From: Ananas comosus
Lineage: Eukaryota > Streptophyta > Magnoliopsida > Poales > Bromeliaceae
NCBI RefSeq assembly: GCF_001540865.1
Contig: NC_033639.1
Location: 8,110,432-8,174,431, forward strand
Direction: 5' to 3'
DNA length: 64,000 bases
The stretch's first letter is position 1. Each line of letters starts with the position of its first letter. Shown piece by piece: positions 23,058 through 39,825 of this stretch. The position numbers and the translations under genes were made by a program. The notes under the pieces were generated by a model. The model saw nothing but the letters and a program-made list of their open reading frames with translations, did not search any database and was not told the origin of the DNA.

Positions 23058-23643
23058 GACTGGTAAAATCATCTCATTTATTGGATGAACGTATGAATGA
23101 GATATAAAATGTATAATTCTTTTGGAATGTAGTTTTTTCTTCCAAAAAATATTTTAAAAAAATCCCACAACTAAAACTCATTTTAAATTTTACATATACA
23201 GGGTTAGATCCACAAAAAAACGCTCGTGTACATAAAATTGAAATTAATAGAGCCAGCCTACACACTCATCTATTTTTCATTTAATTCATAACAATCCCAC
23301 ATCATGCTTACGAATCCGTGTCAACGATAAAAAATAATTACAATTCATGCGCCCAGGTTAAAGAATTGAGCATGGGATAAGATGTACAAATACAACTATT
23401 AGTAAATGACTAATTAAGCGTTAATCAGAATATCAACGATTCAGAGCCGTCCTTGATTTTCTCCGTTTTCTTTTTAATTTTCGTTAAACAACAGCAGCAA
23501 CTGCAACAACATTCATTGCTCTTTGATGATCTCCGCGGCCCGCCTTTTTTCTATGTACACTTGGATGTTGGGGTTATTTCGTTTGTTTTTTTTTACTTCG
23601 TAAGGATCAGAAAAGGGTCAGCGAAGGATCGCAGCAGCGTCGG
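23058..23643. other. 3' flank of the EAR-motif gene
   Basis: Non-coding A+T-rich DNA. The part from about 23450 is probably 3' UTR of the minus-strand gene that stops at 23644. A CAGCAG/CAACAA-rich spot lies at 23488-23512. No other feature was recognised. Confidence 0.4.
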
Positions 23644-26600
23644 TTAGAGATCGTCGGATGCGGGGAGATTGAGATCAGGTATTCTGAAGCCGCCTCCTTC
23701 GCCGTCGTCGCATTGTACGAGAGGGGGCGGAGCAGCGCGGGGCGGAGCATCCGGCTCCTGCTTCGCTCGGGGCGCCGGCGAATCGCTTCTGATAGGTGTG
23801 TTCCGCTGGTCTAACCTCAGCTGCATGGAACAAGCAAGCGCGTGTTAGCAAATAAAACGTCGCTGGAGAAACCGAAAGGGGAGTGCGAAACATTAGAAAG
23901 AAAAGTCTGAGCACAAGCAGTTTATTCATTCATACATTGATTTCAAGGAGATAGAAGAGGAGTTCAGTGATTTGTATGATGAATAAGCAGGAAAATTAGT
24001 ATACAAATAATTCAAAATATTATGTTCGAACTTAATCTAACCAATAATATCTGCAACATATCTACCTTATATGTGCTTAGAAGTATTATTTAAGATTACA
24101 AAAAATAAGACTTAACAGCAATTTAGAAACACTTGGTCAAAGTACCGTGATTGATTAAGGTAGATGAGGGTCAATTTCCGCATGGCAGAATCAAACGTAA
24201 AATTCAATATGATCTTAGAAGGAGAATACGTAAGGTGACTTTGAAATTGGACCTAGCTTAAAAGAAGAGATAATCTACGGACCACCTTCTAAAAAGAGAA
24301 AGGGGGTGATGAAAAGAATAGAAGAAGAAAAAGAGAACCAAGCGCTCGGGAGTCAAACCTGTTGGTTGCAACAGTGTCGCACCAACCAAAAGGGTTAGGT
24401 AGGAACGTAGGATACAAGCAGCTAACTTGGTAGTGCAAATTTAAAACTTGCGAGATTTTCCCTACCTCCTTTAAAAGTAAAAAGGGAAAAGAGAAAGGCA
24501 TGTGATTGCCTGGATATCCTCATCTAGTAAGACGCAACAATTACAATAAGATCATGTTTGGACGTCTAAATAAGATATCTAATAATAATATATTCGGTAT
24601 GATGATTTTCTTGTGTGATTGAAATTTAGAAGTATTGTTTTTAACTCATTCAAAGGTTTTGACAACTAATCTGATAGGATACCATCTTTTACCTACGAGA
24701 TGATTTATTTTATTCCAAAAGAATAAACTAAAGTACTTAAATGCTATTCATTTTAAACATTAATCACGCTTCCCATCTACCCAATACTACATACTTCTTA
24801 AGTAAATCAAAAAAAATATATGCCCAAAAAAAGCATTTATGTATCCAAACAAAGCTTAAAGACTTTTTCTTGGTCACAAGCCAGTAGAGAATTTTTTGCC
24901 CAAACCTAGATTACCAAATCAGCTATGGACCGCCCATTCTATCTGATACTCCTCTTTCAATAATTAACTCATAGGGGCCCCTTGTAAAGTTTTAAGTGTT
25001 TAACTAATTGAAAAGGGCCAAAAAAATAAAATAAAAATTAGTGAGCTCACCTGCTGGCCAAGCACAAAGGACCACTTCCACAAGGAAATGCTTTGCGTCC
25101 TCCGAAGGATATACTTCAGAGACTAGTAATATGCTTTGAGTATAAACTAATTTAAACTATACATCTCATATATATATTAGCACATCAAACGGCCCGTTAA
25201 AACAAATAACAGTTTGAGCAAGATGTTCTCCAATAAGGCTTTGATGTATTAGTTTTTTTATGCAAACCTATCAAAACTTCCGACTACATGCATCACCAAT
25301 CAGAAATCACTAAATTACCTATGTATACGTATTAGTAATATGTACATGAAACATTCTAAAAAAGTGCAAAATTATTACTTAATCTACAAACTTAGATCAT
25401 GAAACTAATTGCTTCACACAAAAGGAAACCGTTAATGCAGATTCTAACAGAGCAAAGATACCGACGGACACCTGAGCACAGCCCATCTGTCTACATCACA
25501 GGGTTTCCAAAGGACAGAAGTCGTTGAAAGCATGAAATAAACAGCCTATCAACCCGTGACCATGACAAAGGATAGAATAGGCAAATTGTATGGATCAGAC
25601 GAGCTCACCACTTAGTGACCCATGAATTGTGATGTTACAAATAGAATCAGAGTATGCTATCGCTTCGTTTATTTTTTTCTTCAGAAATAAATTTAGTTGA
25701 AAAATAAAATAACTAGGCTATTTGCGCTAGAGATAGTCGATCCAAATTAGCCTCATATTTTGAGGACCAAAAGTGCAGCTGGCCTATACTACCCGACAAG
25801 TTTACGTGGACTTAGACTAGAGAAAAACTCCGTGACAAATAATGCATGAAGGATATTCTCAGCAGGCTCAATAGAGAGCTCTAGGAGGTGCCACTCTGCA
25901 ATTAGACAAAACCAACAACCGAGAAATTAACAAGACAATCGTGGGGGAAGAAGCCCCCACACATGCCCGCATAGCCGCACGTGTAGGGCCCACGTATCAG
26001 CCCTAACGAAGCTGACACGTGCGTGCTTTCTGTTGTCCGATTTGCAGATAACATGTCGCGATCGAGATTTTGTTAGGTCAACCTCCAATCCCTAGTGCTG
26101 TAGCGCGACAAATTTTTCACCCATCCACTATGGGGTTCAAGCAAGAGGAAAATTTTACTAAAGAGCTCTCCATCACGGAGGATGGGTGTAAACTATCTGG
26201 TTGCAATTTATGCGAATCTCAAAATTAAGTATAATCGGACGGTTCGCATCTGCCCGCCTTATTGAAGAGTTCTTCAAGAACTGTTTGATTGCATGTTGTA
26301 ATAACTGCACTATATTTATAACTATATACGTATTCAAATTTAATATGTATAGAAATTTAAGTACAGCAGCTAGAATTACACCCAAACTGGCCGTGGGTCC
26401 AACTGCAGTAACTTGAGAGAATAATTTTAAATAAAAAAAAAAATTACCTCTCCTTAATCACTTTTTTAATAAAAAAAATATATTTTTTTCTACATTAGAG
26501 TTAGCTCCACTACCGCATATACAAAATAATAAAATTTTAAAAATACACTTCTCAACTACATGCAACTAACGAGTTATTTACAAGGTTAAAATATATATAA

Positions 26601-29033
26601 AACTTATCCGAATCACAGACTATTTTGATACGACCACCCAAACTTTTAATTTGGCTGATTTAAATAATTTGGCAACTCTTCGGACATAAAACTTATACTA
26701 AATTACTTATTTTAAAAAATTTATAATTATATAAATTATATAAAATATACTGACTAAAATTTATAAAAATACATGCGACCGAGCAAAATGCAAATTACTG
26801 GGTATGGATGAGGGAGAGGGGGGTCACCTGTAGCGTACGGTTCTCTGCCGACGCTGCGGCGCAGGCTCTGTGCAAATCCTCAGCCTCCTGTTTCGTTAAA
26901 AAGGAGGGTATTAAACATGATTAAAAATCACAATAAACACCGATCAACTGAAACCAAAATGAACAACGAGCTTTTTTACCTTCCGAAGCATCTCGTTCTC
27001 TTCGACCAGAGATCTCACCTCCTTCTGCAGATCGGGGAGCGCCTGCTCACCACGTAAGTACATACTACCGTTAATTAATCCCATAATACTAATTATAGTG
27101 GAGAGGAAGGGGTACAAAAAAGAGACGGAAAACACCAGCTTTAGTAACAAGGAAAAGGGTAAAATAAATACATTTTAACTAAACCACGAATAGACGCACA
27201 CACAATAACAAATAAATGCGTCCACCAACCGTAACTTCATTTGCCTGGAACCTGTCCACCGCGGGAGCGGTGGACCGCAGACCACTTAGCTTTTTTTTTT
27301 TAAAAAAAAAAAGTGGAGGGAGGGTGGATGCATTACGGTCCACGGATAACGTGGTGGACAGGGTCCACGAGATATTAGTCCCGGACGGCCTCAGAGTTGC
27401 CCTTTTTGGACCATTTAAAACCGCTTCTTTTTCCGAGCGGGTCAGAGCATCTGTTTGCTCAGCTCTGATGCTGCCGTGCTGCAGCAGTCCCATACAAGTT
27501 AGGTAGGAAATGGCATACAAACCGTATTCCAAAATAAATCTCCCTCAAACTTTATTTTCTCTTATAAAAAAATTTTTTTATATAATTTTTATTTTTTAAT
27601 TTTAAATTTAAATTTTGTAGTGAATTAAATTTTAAAAAAATTTATGTAATTTTAGCGCTCAAGTAGATATTTCTAACTAGTTGGTAAGATCCAAGATTTA
27701 TTTGGGTAAAAATATAGGTGGCGGTGGCTAATTACAGATTCGAATACAGTAGAGGGGTCTCCGTGCTTTTTTTAAACCTGCAAATTATTAACTGGACCAG
27801 GTAATCCACGTGATACGTGTACCGAGCCTTCTTTCCCCAAACCAGGAAACAGCTGCAATTTTGCACTTTTACTAAACCAGCCTTAAAAAGAGAACACGTC
27901 CCAGCCTCAGCTTTAGCTGCTTTAAATAAAATAATAATAAATGAATGTCCAAAAATTAAAAATTTCACAAAATCCAAATTCTTATATATGAAAAATAAGT
28001 GATCTGTTTTATAGTATGATATCTGAAAAACAGAGTCGAAATTTGATAGTTTCTCCTAAAAATTCCAATACCTTCTAATTTTAAGACCCATTTCACAAAA
28101 TTTTACGTGGCTACTCTCTCGCAGCAGTGGTGGACCAGGTCCAGGCAATAATTTTGCAAAAAACTTGGGCAAATGGGATTTTAATAGGGAGGGAGAAGAT
28201 AGGTTGCCTGGTGGACCCGGTTCAATCGCACCAGTCGTCGACCGCAAAAGTAGCATCCATCATTTAAGAAGAAAAGTTCCAAAACTCGGGATTCAAAAGA
28301 GAGCAGCATCAACAGAGGATTTGAAGAACACGGCGGTCTACGGCTGACGTGGTGCACCGCATCCAGACAAATTTATCCTCTCGGAGAGGGTTGAAGAGAG
28401 AAAGAGATAGAGAGAGAGAAGCTCACCTTCTTCTTCCCCGGCCGCGGGTTTTTCGCCGGCGGCGTCTGGAATCTTCGAATCAACGGCTGCCGCCCGATCA
28501 TCCCCACCTGAAACACAAGCGCACGCGTACAAAGCGCGTCAGCGATCGCCACGTGTCGCCAACCCTACCTGGCCCAATCAGGGCCGTTCAAGTTGGATCC
28601 GAGATAATTATGACGCTTATTATTATTATAAAGTGTATTTCAGAAAAAAAAAAAAAGTAAAAAAAAAAAAACCCAACACTACGGAAATATATGCTGCATC
28701 ATCATCATTGCGGGACCGCGTGAGCCGGTGCCACGTACCCGTACAATTCAATGTATGCGGACTCCTTTCGTCCCTCGACTCCCTGCGTGGCAGCCGCCCA
28801 TTGGCTGGAACTTACATACGGCGACGAGATCGCACACGCAGAAAGGGCAGATTACTGACCACTCCGGCCAACCACGGCTCGCCACGTGGACGGTCGATTC
28901 CGCGATTCGCTTCCACTCCCTCCCGGTATCGGATAAAGAGATGGGGATTTTACGACCGCGAACCAAACGCCGACCTAACGCGAAAAGTACCACCCAAGAC
29001 CCCCAACCCCCTTATTTATCATTAAAAATTATT

Positions 29034-29077
<44 letters not shown>

Positions 29078-29753
29078 ATATAATATAATATATTGTTATT
29101 GTTATTTTCACCCCGCTTTTTGTAATTTCCACGCACGGTTTGACCGTGCGGTGGAGAAACTCAGCGCCGAGTAATAAATAAATTCCAGCGTGGAAATACC
29201 AAAACTCGTAGTTAAATTTTTTTATTTTTTATTTTTAATTATTTGATGGTTGGGCCCAGGGAGACACTCCCANCCCCCCTCGCTCGCCCCATCCACCCGC
29301 TCAAGCTCACGCGAAACCGCACCGGGTGATAAAGAAAGCTGAAATGACGAAAACACCCCTATTGAATTCCACGCTGCGCGGACCGATCGAGGGGTATTTT
29401 CGGAAATTCGGGGGCGAGGAGAAATCGGGCTCGCGGGATGCGGGGAAAGCCCCACCACCGAAGGGAGAAAGGGGTAGGGCCTCTCGCGGCGTAATTACGA
29501 AAATACCCCCGGTGCGAAAGTAGTCAACTCGAGATAATACTCTCGATTAAAATAATAATAATTACAAATTTTAAAACGAAAAATAATAGGGCCCAAAAAA
29601 TAATAACGGTGAGATCCGAAGATGAGATGACGGAGCGGTGTGCAATGAATGGAGCGAGGAAAAGAAGAGGAGCGGGTAGGTAGGAAACGTAATTATGGAG
29701 TCTTGGTGAGGGTAATTTGGTCAAAAGAGGTTAAAAAAAAAAAGATAGAGAAA

Positions 29754-29788
<35 letters not shown>

Positions 29789-30146
29789 AGAGAGAGAGAA
29801 TCGTACCTTGTTGTTGGTTGCGGTGGTGGGGCCGACGCGTCCATCCGCCGACGACGTGGAACCCTCGTCGGCGCCAGCGCCGCCGCCGCCGCTAGTGGAC
29901 GCGGCGGAGCCGCCGCTGTAGTCGAGGGGCGACGCGGGGCTCGCGCGCATCCGCTTCACCCGCGCGGCCGCCTCCGCCGACGACGACGGGTCCCTCGGCG
30001 CGCGGCGGATCCAGTCCGCGGACGACCTCCGCGAGCGCTTCCCCCGCGCGGCGCGGGGCCACGGCTGGACCACGCGTTCGACGCCGGGTGCACCGGCGTC
30101 GCCCCGCCGCTCACGGCCGCGCCGGCCCCGCCCTCCCGCGGCGGCG

Positions 30147-30177
<31 letters not shown>

Positions 30178-30327
30178 TGCGGCGTCGAGGGCCTCCGGGG
30201 GCGGATCCGGGTCCGGGAGGGGCTTGCGCCACGCCGGGGGCCTCCCGCCGAGGTCGGCGAACCGCAGCGCGCAGATCATCCGCGCCGCCTCCTCCGCCTC
30301 CGCGACGCACGACACGGCCTCCGCCAT
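23644..30327 (-). CDS. EAR-motif (DLNLP) protein with leucine-heptad segment, 5 exons; exon 1 frameshifted
   Basis: Minus-strand exons: 30327-29807, 28507-28427, 27042-26980, 26887-26828 and 23820-23644 (TAA). All introns are GT-AG and exons 2-5 join in phase 0. The N-terminus is MAEAVSCVAEAEEAARM, then LRFADLGGRPPAWRKP and an Ala run. A basic region (RGKRSRRSSADWIRR), LDYSGGSAASTSG, PLIRRFQTPPAKNPRPGKKK, a coiled-coil-like ALPDLQKEVRSLVEENEMLR and a C-terminal IPDLNLPASDDL follow. DLNLP is an EAR motif, known to recruit TOPLESS-type co-repressors, so a nuclear repressor or adaptor role is inferred. I cannot name the family. Exon 1 is 521 nt: the start frame and the conserved downstream frame differ by one missing base, somewhere between the Ala run and QPWPRA. 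Corrected length is about 300 aa. Confidence 0.82.
28540..28895 (-). promoter_or_regulatory. Cluster of ACGT-core/G-box sites in intron 1
   Basis: GCCACGTGTCGCC (about 28548), GTGCCACGTACCC (about 28730) and CGCCACGTGGACGG (about 28882) are three G-box/ABRE-like sites within 350 bp, in the intron just ahead of exon 2 of the EAR-motif gene. Such sites bind bZIP and bHLH factors. An intronic enhancer or second promoter is possible but unproven. Confidence 0.35.
29037..29072. repeat. (TA)n microsatellite in intron 1 of the EAR-motif gene
   Basis: About 16 TA units, followed by AATATAATATAATATATTG. No MITE has inserted in this one. Confidence 0.85.
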
Positions 30328-30396
30328 GGCTCGATCGATCGAACGAGAGAGAGAGAGAGAGAGAGAGAGTGCTCGCGCTAGGGCTCGTCGAAACCC

Positions 30397-30443
<47 letters not shown>

Positions 30444-31000
30444 TGGTGGAGGAGGAGGAGGAGGACACAAAAAAAAACCTCGGCGTGGCGTGGGCCTTAT
30501 AAAGGGGTGGAATAAAAGGGAATAAAAAAATATATATTAAGAAGAACAGGGGACTCGGACTCCGACTCCGACCCACTTCTTTTACTCCACAACCCCACCG
30601 TATAACCGTTACATATAACCCTCCCATCTCACTGACTCGTGGGCCCCGCACCTCAGCCCCACATCTCGGTCTCACAACCGTGGTATATAACCGTTGCATC
30701 CCTAGAGGGAGCTCCCCAGTGGGGCCCTTTTTCTCCGTGGACGTCTAAAAGACGGTTATGCCCCTGGGGGTTTGTGAGAGGGAGAGGGCGATTCAGCAAG
30801 GGCGTTTTCGTCATCTGAGAGGCGTAGGACGCAAGATAAGGGACGGGGCGCGGGTGGGGTGGGGGGCGCGGTGTGCATAGGTTTCCGTGCGAGTGTAAAG
30901 CTGTGGAGGAGTGGCATGTGATATTTGTATTGTTAGTGGGGTACTCTGTAAATTTACAGAAAAATAATCCCTATATTTTAGGCACGTGAGGTGGGTTCGT
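30328..31000 (-). promoter_or_regulatory. Upstream region of the EAR-motif gene
   Basis: GC- and GA-rich leader, then the TATA-like box. Further upstream are a GACTCGGACTCCGACTCCGA tandem on the plus strand (about 30551-30570) and two ACCGTTACATATAACC / ACCGTTGCATCC-type motifs (30606 and 30690). No coding sequence was identified. Confidence 0.35.
30497..30504 (-). promoter_or_regulatory. TATA-like box of the EAR-motif gene
   Basis: The minus strand reads CCTTTATAAGG about 175 bp upstream of the ATG at 30327. Between them lies a (GA)n/(CT)n leader (30346-30369 and 30401-30440), a common plant 5'-UTR composition. Confidence 0.5.
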
Positions 31001-33279
31001 TGAGTTATGTTGGGTCGGGTTTGAGTTTAGGTTTGGATTGAGCCCATACTTGAATAATTCTTAGAATCTTCGTTTAATTTATTATAATAATAATAGTTAT
31101 TAGAAGAATTAATTGGTTTAAGTGGTTCAAAACATAAAAAATTCATCTCTTACAAAAAACCAAAAACAAAAAATAATATAATATCTGATCTATTCAATTA
31201 TTCAGGGCTTATTTGGTCAGACATTTTAAGTATGATTTATTTTACAGTCACTTTGTATGTCTCTTTCCGTAAAGTTTAATTTTTTATGTCGTATCGAATT
31301 CAGATTATTTGTCTCACTGACAAAATATTATACCAGTAACATTGAAAATCTTATTTTAGGATGTGTTTGTTTTATCAAAAATTTTAACTTTTTTTTTAAA
31401 AAAAGCCAAACCAAAGTTAAATATGGAGAAAAAAATTGAGGAAAAAAAACATAATATTATCCGTCTCTCACACCTTTCAGTTTTTACGTTATTCTTTTTG
31501 TGAAAACAAGCAGCAAAACTAAAAAGTTTACAATTCAGTAGTGACATAAATAAACGATAAAAGAAAACAACTTTTCACATAAACTGTAACTTATCTGAAA
31601 GTCTATTTTAATCTAGACTTTACATTCGATGAAATAATCGAGTTATTACTGAAAGTGCAGAGATCAAGTGATATATAATATTCCAAACAAATTTTTTTAA
31701 GGACCAAGAATGTAATTATCCTATTTTTGTCCAAACCATGTAGGATTGTGTGAAAGACGTGGTAGATCGTGCCTAAGGTGAGAGAACAATTTGTACCATA
31801 AGTTTGGTACAAATATTTTTAAGATTAGGTTATTAAAATGTACTGAAACAGTGAGTGTTTAATCAACCAGAATTGAGAAGTACTATTTACTGAAAAAAAA
31901 AATTAGTGGGGCAAAATTGTTGGTTTTATTAATCAGATTATAAAGGTCCCTAATTAATTAGGCATATTAGAGATTATAGTGTTACATATTTTAATCTTTA
32001 TAGGGGCCAAATTAAATTTTTTCTACACAAAAATTGTGGGCCACCAAAAATTTTTCCTTACAAAACTTTATAATAACATTTTTCTAAAGATAAATATATT
32101 TTGTATTTTCAACCTCCTCAAAAATTTAAGAAATAGATATAGATCTCTGATTAAGGAGACATATTGAAGATTAAAATATTATAAATTTTAATTTTTAGAG
32201 GGATAAAATTAAAATTTTTTCTTACAGAATTTGTGGGCCACGAAAATTTTTTTTTCTCGCAAATTTTTTCTTACAAAACTTTATAATATTTTTTTTAAGA
32301 TAAATAAATTATATATATATTTGTCCTTCTCAAACTTAAATTCTGATCTCGCCTATGATTTGCGTGCTAATGAAACATTATATTAAAAAAAAATGAGATA
32401 ATGGGTAAGTATTAGAAAAAACTTAATTAATTAATGGTCTAATGAAGCGCATAGCATAAATTTAAGTACCAAGTTTATACATTATTGTCATAAACTAACT
32501 GCACTATCAAATAAAAAATGTTACGATGTTTAACTAGCTAAGTAGTATTTTAACAATATTTATAAAATTTATAAAAATATATAAATTACTTTGAAAATTT
32601 TTAAATGTATATTAGTAATTAATTTGTTTGTTAGTTATAAAATAAAATTAATTGCATACAGTTCCTTATAAACATATTGTAGTAGATATAACCTTACAAA
32701 GTTCAGTATTTTATATTTATCCACACAAAAATTCTAGCGCTTTTAGATATAGCTCTATTGTTAGGATTTATTATAAAAATATAATTAATTATAATTAAAA
32801 TATTTAACTCTGATTGGTGAATAGAGAAAGTAAGTTTTTTACTCCATTTATATTATTTGTGACGGTAGAAAGAAAGAAAATGACTGTTGAAAATTTTTAG
32901 GAGAACATTTTTGTATAATCTAACAATTAGATAAGTGTTAAAAAATAAACAATATTCTAACGATAATAAATCAGAAGAATAAATATAAATATTACTAAAT
33001 TTTAAAAAAATAAATATAAAAATTAAAATTTATAAAAATATATTTATTATTCAATACTTTTATAAAAAAAAACTGTATGAAATTAATCTTATAAAATATG
33101 CGACAGGCGAAGGAGCAGTAGCTCTACTGCTGTAATGTGACTCCATCAGGAAGGTTATTGTGTACTTTTTTTCAGTATTGCCTCGAGATTCACGTAAAGT
33201 ACTTGGCCGAACCTTACACCATTTTCCGACATTACAATGCGCTTTCACTTGTGAATATGTATTTGAAATTGAGCTGCTT
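31001..33279. other. Intergenic A+T-rich DNA
   Basis: No gene. A local direct duplication is visible: the phrase AATTTTTTCTACACAAAAATTGTGGGCCACC near 32010-32045 recurs, modified, near 32210-32240. The surrounding TTTATAATA and AAGATAAATA phrases recur too, giving an approximately 190-bp tandem pair. The short ORFs here look random. Confidence 0.4.
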
Positions 33280-33635
33280 GGAAAACTTTAAAAACCTCCC
33301 CTGTAGTTTTATATTTTTTCACTTTAGTACACTGCAATTTAAAGTATATCAATTTGCCCTCCTATAGTTTTATTTTATTTTTTTTTAGTATCAATTTTAT
33401 TATTATTTTTTCTTAAATCAGTGACAAAGTTAAAATTAAATGGTACTAAAGTAAATATTCGATAAATCTAGGTGGGTATCTGAAGTTTTTTTTGTATATA
33501 ATTTAATGAAATATTAAGAAAAAGGCCGTCGAAAAGATAAAAACAAAACTATCGAGGAAAAAATTGATATATTTTAAATCACAGGGCACTGAAGTAAAAA
33601 AGTGGGAAACTATAGATTTTTTTTTGACGTTTTCC
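33280..33635. mobile_element. Fold-back MITE, 'GGAAAACTT' family
   Basis: Left GGAAAACTTTAAAAACCTCC and TATATCAATTTGCCCTCC are inverted at right as ATTGATATATTTTAAATC and TTGACGTTTTCC. The same family, better preserved, is at 49222-49579. Confidence 0.65.
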
Positions 33636-34204
33636 TCAGTATTAATTCCGGAAAAGCACTTTTTAAAATGGAGTGTTTTTGATTCCTCGAGAAAGCATAA
33701 AAAGTTATTTCTCAAAAAAAAATCATATTTTTTTATTTTCTAAATAAAAAATTTATAAGATGAAAATATTACCTTTCAATGAAAGAAAAATTGTATAAAA
33801 AATTTACTGATTTTGAAATTTTGCAAACGTGAATTATCTTTTATAGTTTTGCAGGTTCCGCCTAGATTTATTGTACTTGGATGAAAATGCCTTTTTCTTT
33901 TTTTTTCTTTTTTTTCTTTTTGTATGTGAAAGATACAGTACAGATTGTTACCGGAAATAATAAATGCCTATTACGAATCATATTACTGTTTTTGTCGGAA
34001 TGCGATTTTAATCGTGCAACACCATTGACCATCTTCATTGTTTGCGGTTCAGAATTTTTTTATAAGAAGATTCTAAGGAGATAGGAGATAAGAAATAAAC
34101 ATGAACATTATGGTGAACAAATAATGATACAATATCAACCTAAATAGTATACCACAATTTAAAGAGTGTAATATTTCTATTGAGTAACTGACCGTCCCTA
34201 ACGC

Positions 34205-34805
34205 AAGTAGTAAAGGACTTGTTGGTTGATGTAACGCCCCCAATAGTCCCACATAGGATGGGATACTGATTCCGATTAGTTTATATGAGACATACACGCT
34301 AATAATAATAACTGGGCTTAAGTATTTTGGGCCGGTGGTTTGGCTCAATGAGTTATTATTGCTAGCGGGTCGGGTCGTTAAAATTGGTATCAGAGACGAA
34401 TACCAGCCGGAAGTGTGAGAACTAAGTGCTATGCGGGACAAAGTGCTACACCAAAGGATTTGGTGGGAGCCACTTCTAGAATCTCACATCGCCTGGTAAT
34501 GGTTCTGATCTGTCTGTCTGTGATCTGGTTTGGGCCCGACGAAGACGTCAGGATCTAAACAGGGGGAGTTTGTAACGCCTCCAATAAGCCCACATCGGAT
34601 GAAATAATAATAACGGAATTTAAGCGTTTTGGGCCAGTGGTTTAGCTCTAGCTCAACCAGTTATTATTGTTAGCAGGTCGGGTCGTTAAAGTTGGTATTC
34701 GGGATCCTAAGTTTAAAACTTAATTACTTCATATTTTCAACTAAGTTGATTTTTTTAAAAAATAAACGAAATGGATAGCATGTTATATTTCTCTTAAGTA
34801 AAAAA
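34205..34805 (+). mobile_element. tRNA-derived SINE split by a TRIM insertion
   Basis: Head AAGTAGTAAAGGACTTGTTGG (34205-34225) and, after the TRIM, GGTATTCGGGATCCTAAG, TTTTCAACTAAGTTGATTT and ATAAACGAAATGGATAGCATG (34694-34785) match in order the intact SINE at 57593-57732. The SINE is therefore older than the mini-LTR element within it. Confidence 0.7.
34230..34690 (+). mobile_element. TRIM-like mini LTR retroelement
   Basis: Two short direct LTRs, 34230-34382 and 34571-34690, both start TGTAACGCC and end near GGGTCGTTAAA. Just after the first is ATTGGTATCAGAG, a primer-binding site complementary to initiator-Met tRNA. Just before the second is AACAGGGGGAGTT, a polypurine tract. A 5-bp duplication GTTGA/GTTGG brackets it (one mismatch). 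There is no coding capacity (about 190 bp internal), as in TRIM/SMART elements. Confidence 0.85.
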
Positions 34806-35469
34806 ATATTTATAATAAGTAGTACAACAATGAGATAAATTAGTGTAAATTTTGCTCCAAACAGTGCCAACACAGAATCAAATAGTGCAATCCGGCTTTT
34901 CCTCTTCTCCTACTTTCTTATTCTTCTTCTTCTTCTTCTTCTTCTCACGTACAAAAATATAACGAATGTGCTTACAACTTTCAACAAAGTATTAGATTAT
35001 AGAGTCGCCAAACCCTAGCACTACAACATACAACAAATTAGGCCAGCAACCAAGCTCGCTCGCTGTTTGCGAGCCTAATTAAGTTTTTTTGTGCTTTTAA
35101 CTTTTTTTAGTCTTTGAATTAAAGTTTTTTGCGGCTTAGATGATGCATGACCCTCATATTCAGCTCAAGCTCGTAACCAGTTCGAAAAGCGCAACACCTG
35201 ACTGAGTCGAATTGTATTTAAGTGAATTTACATTGGGCTCGTTAGTAATTCAAGCCGGTCCTATCTCGCTGGTGTTGGGCTCGTTGACTGGGCTCGGAGT
35301 CGGGACCATGGAGTTGCTTCACGTGCACGTCACGTGTGCTCGCTCCACCGCCTCTCACGGCGCTACATAGATGGATGATCGGATCCTCTGGTACATTCTC
35401 TGGTACCCCAACAAATATATCCCCCTCTCCCCCCCCACCTCGCTCTTGTACCCTTCTCCGAACACCCAA
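34806..35469 (+). promoter_or_regulatory. Upstream region of the G-patch gene
   Basis: Contains a (CTT)n run (34922-34945) and CACGTGCACGTCACGTGTGC (about 35319-35338), a close cluster of G-box/ACGT cores 130-150 bp before the ATG. AAATATATCC at about 35413 may serve as a TATA box. No gene was seen in this stretch. Confidence 0.4.

Positions 35470-39825
<4,356 letters not shown>

Noticed and set aside
27216..27506. Genes in intron 2 of the EAR-motif locus
   Set aside because: The 90-117 codon frames on both strands overlap a GTGGACC-rich repeat with T11/A11 runs. No domain, and the parts pair as inverted repeats.
29693..29806. Ser/Leu-rich extension of exon 1 past 29807
   Set aside because: It translates the (GA)n tract just inside intron 1. 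A clean donor (AAG|GTACGA) ends the exon at 29807.
30070..30140. Hidden 50-nt intron repairing exon 1 of the EAR gene
   Set aside because: GTGAGC...CCAG boundaries exist on the minus strand, but 50 nt is shorter than usual plant introns and it is extremely GC-rich. A base error is the simpler explanation.
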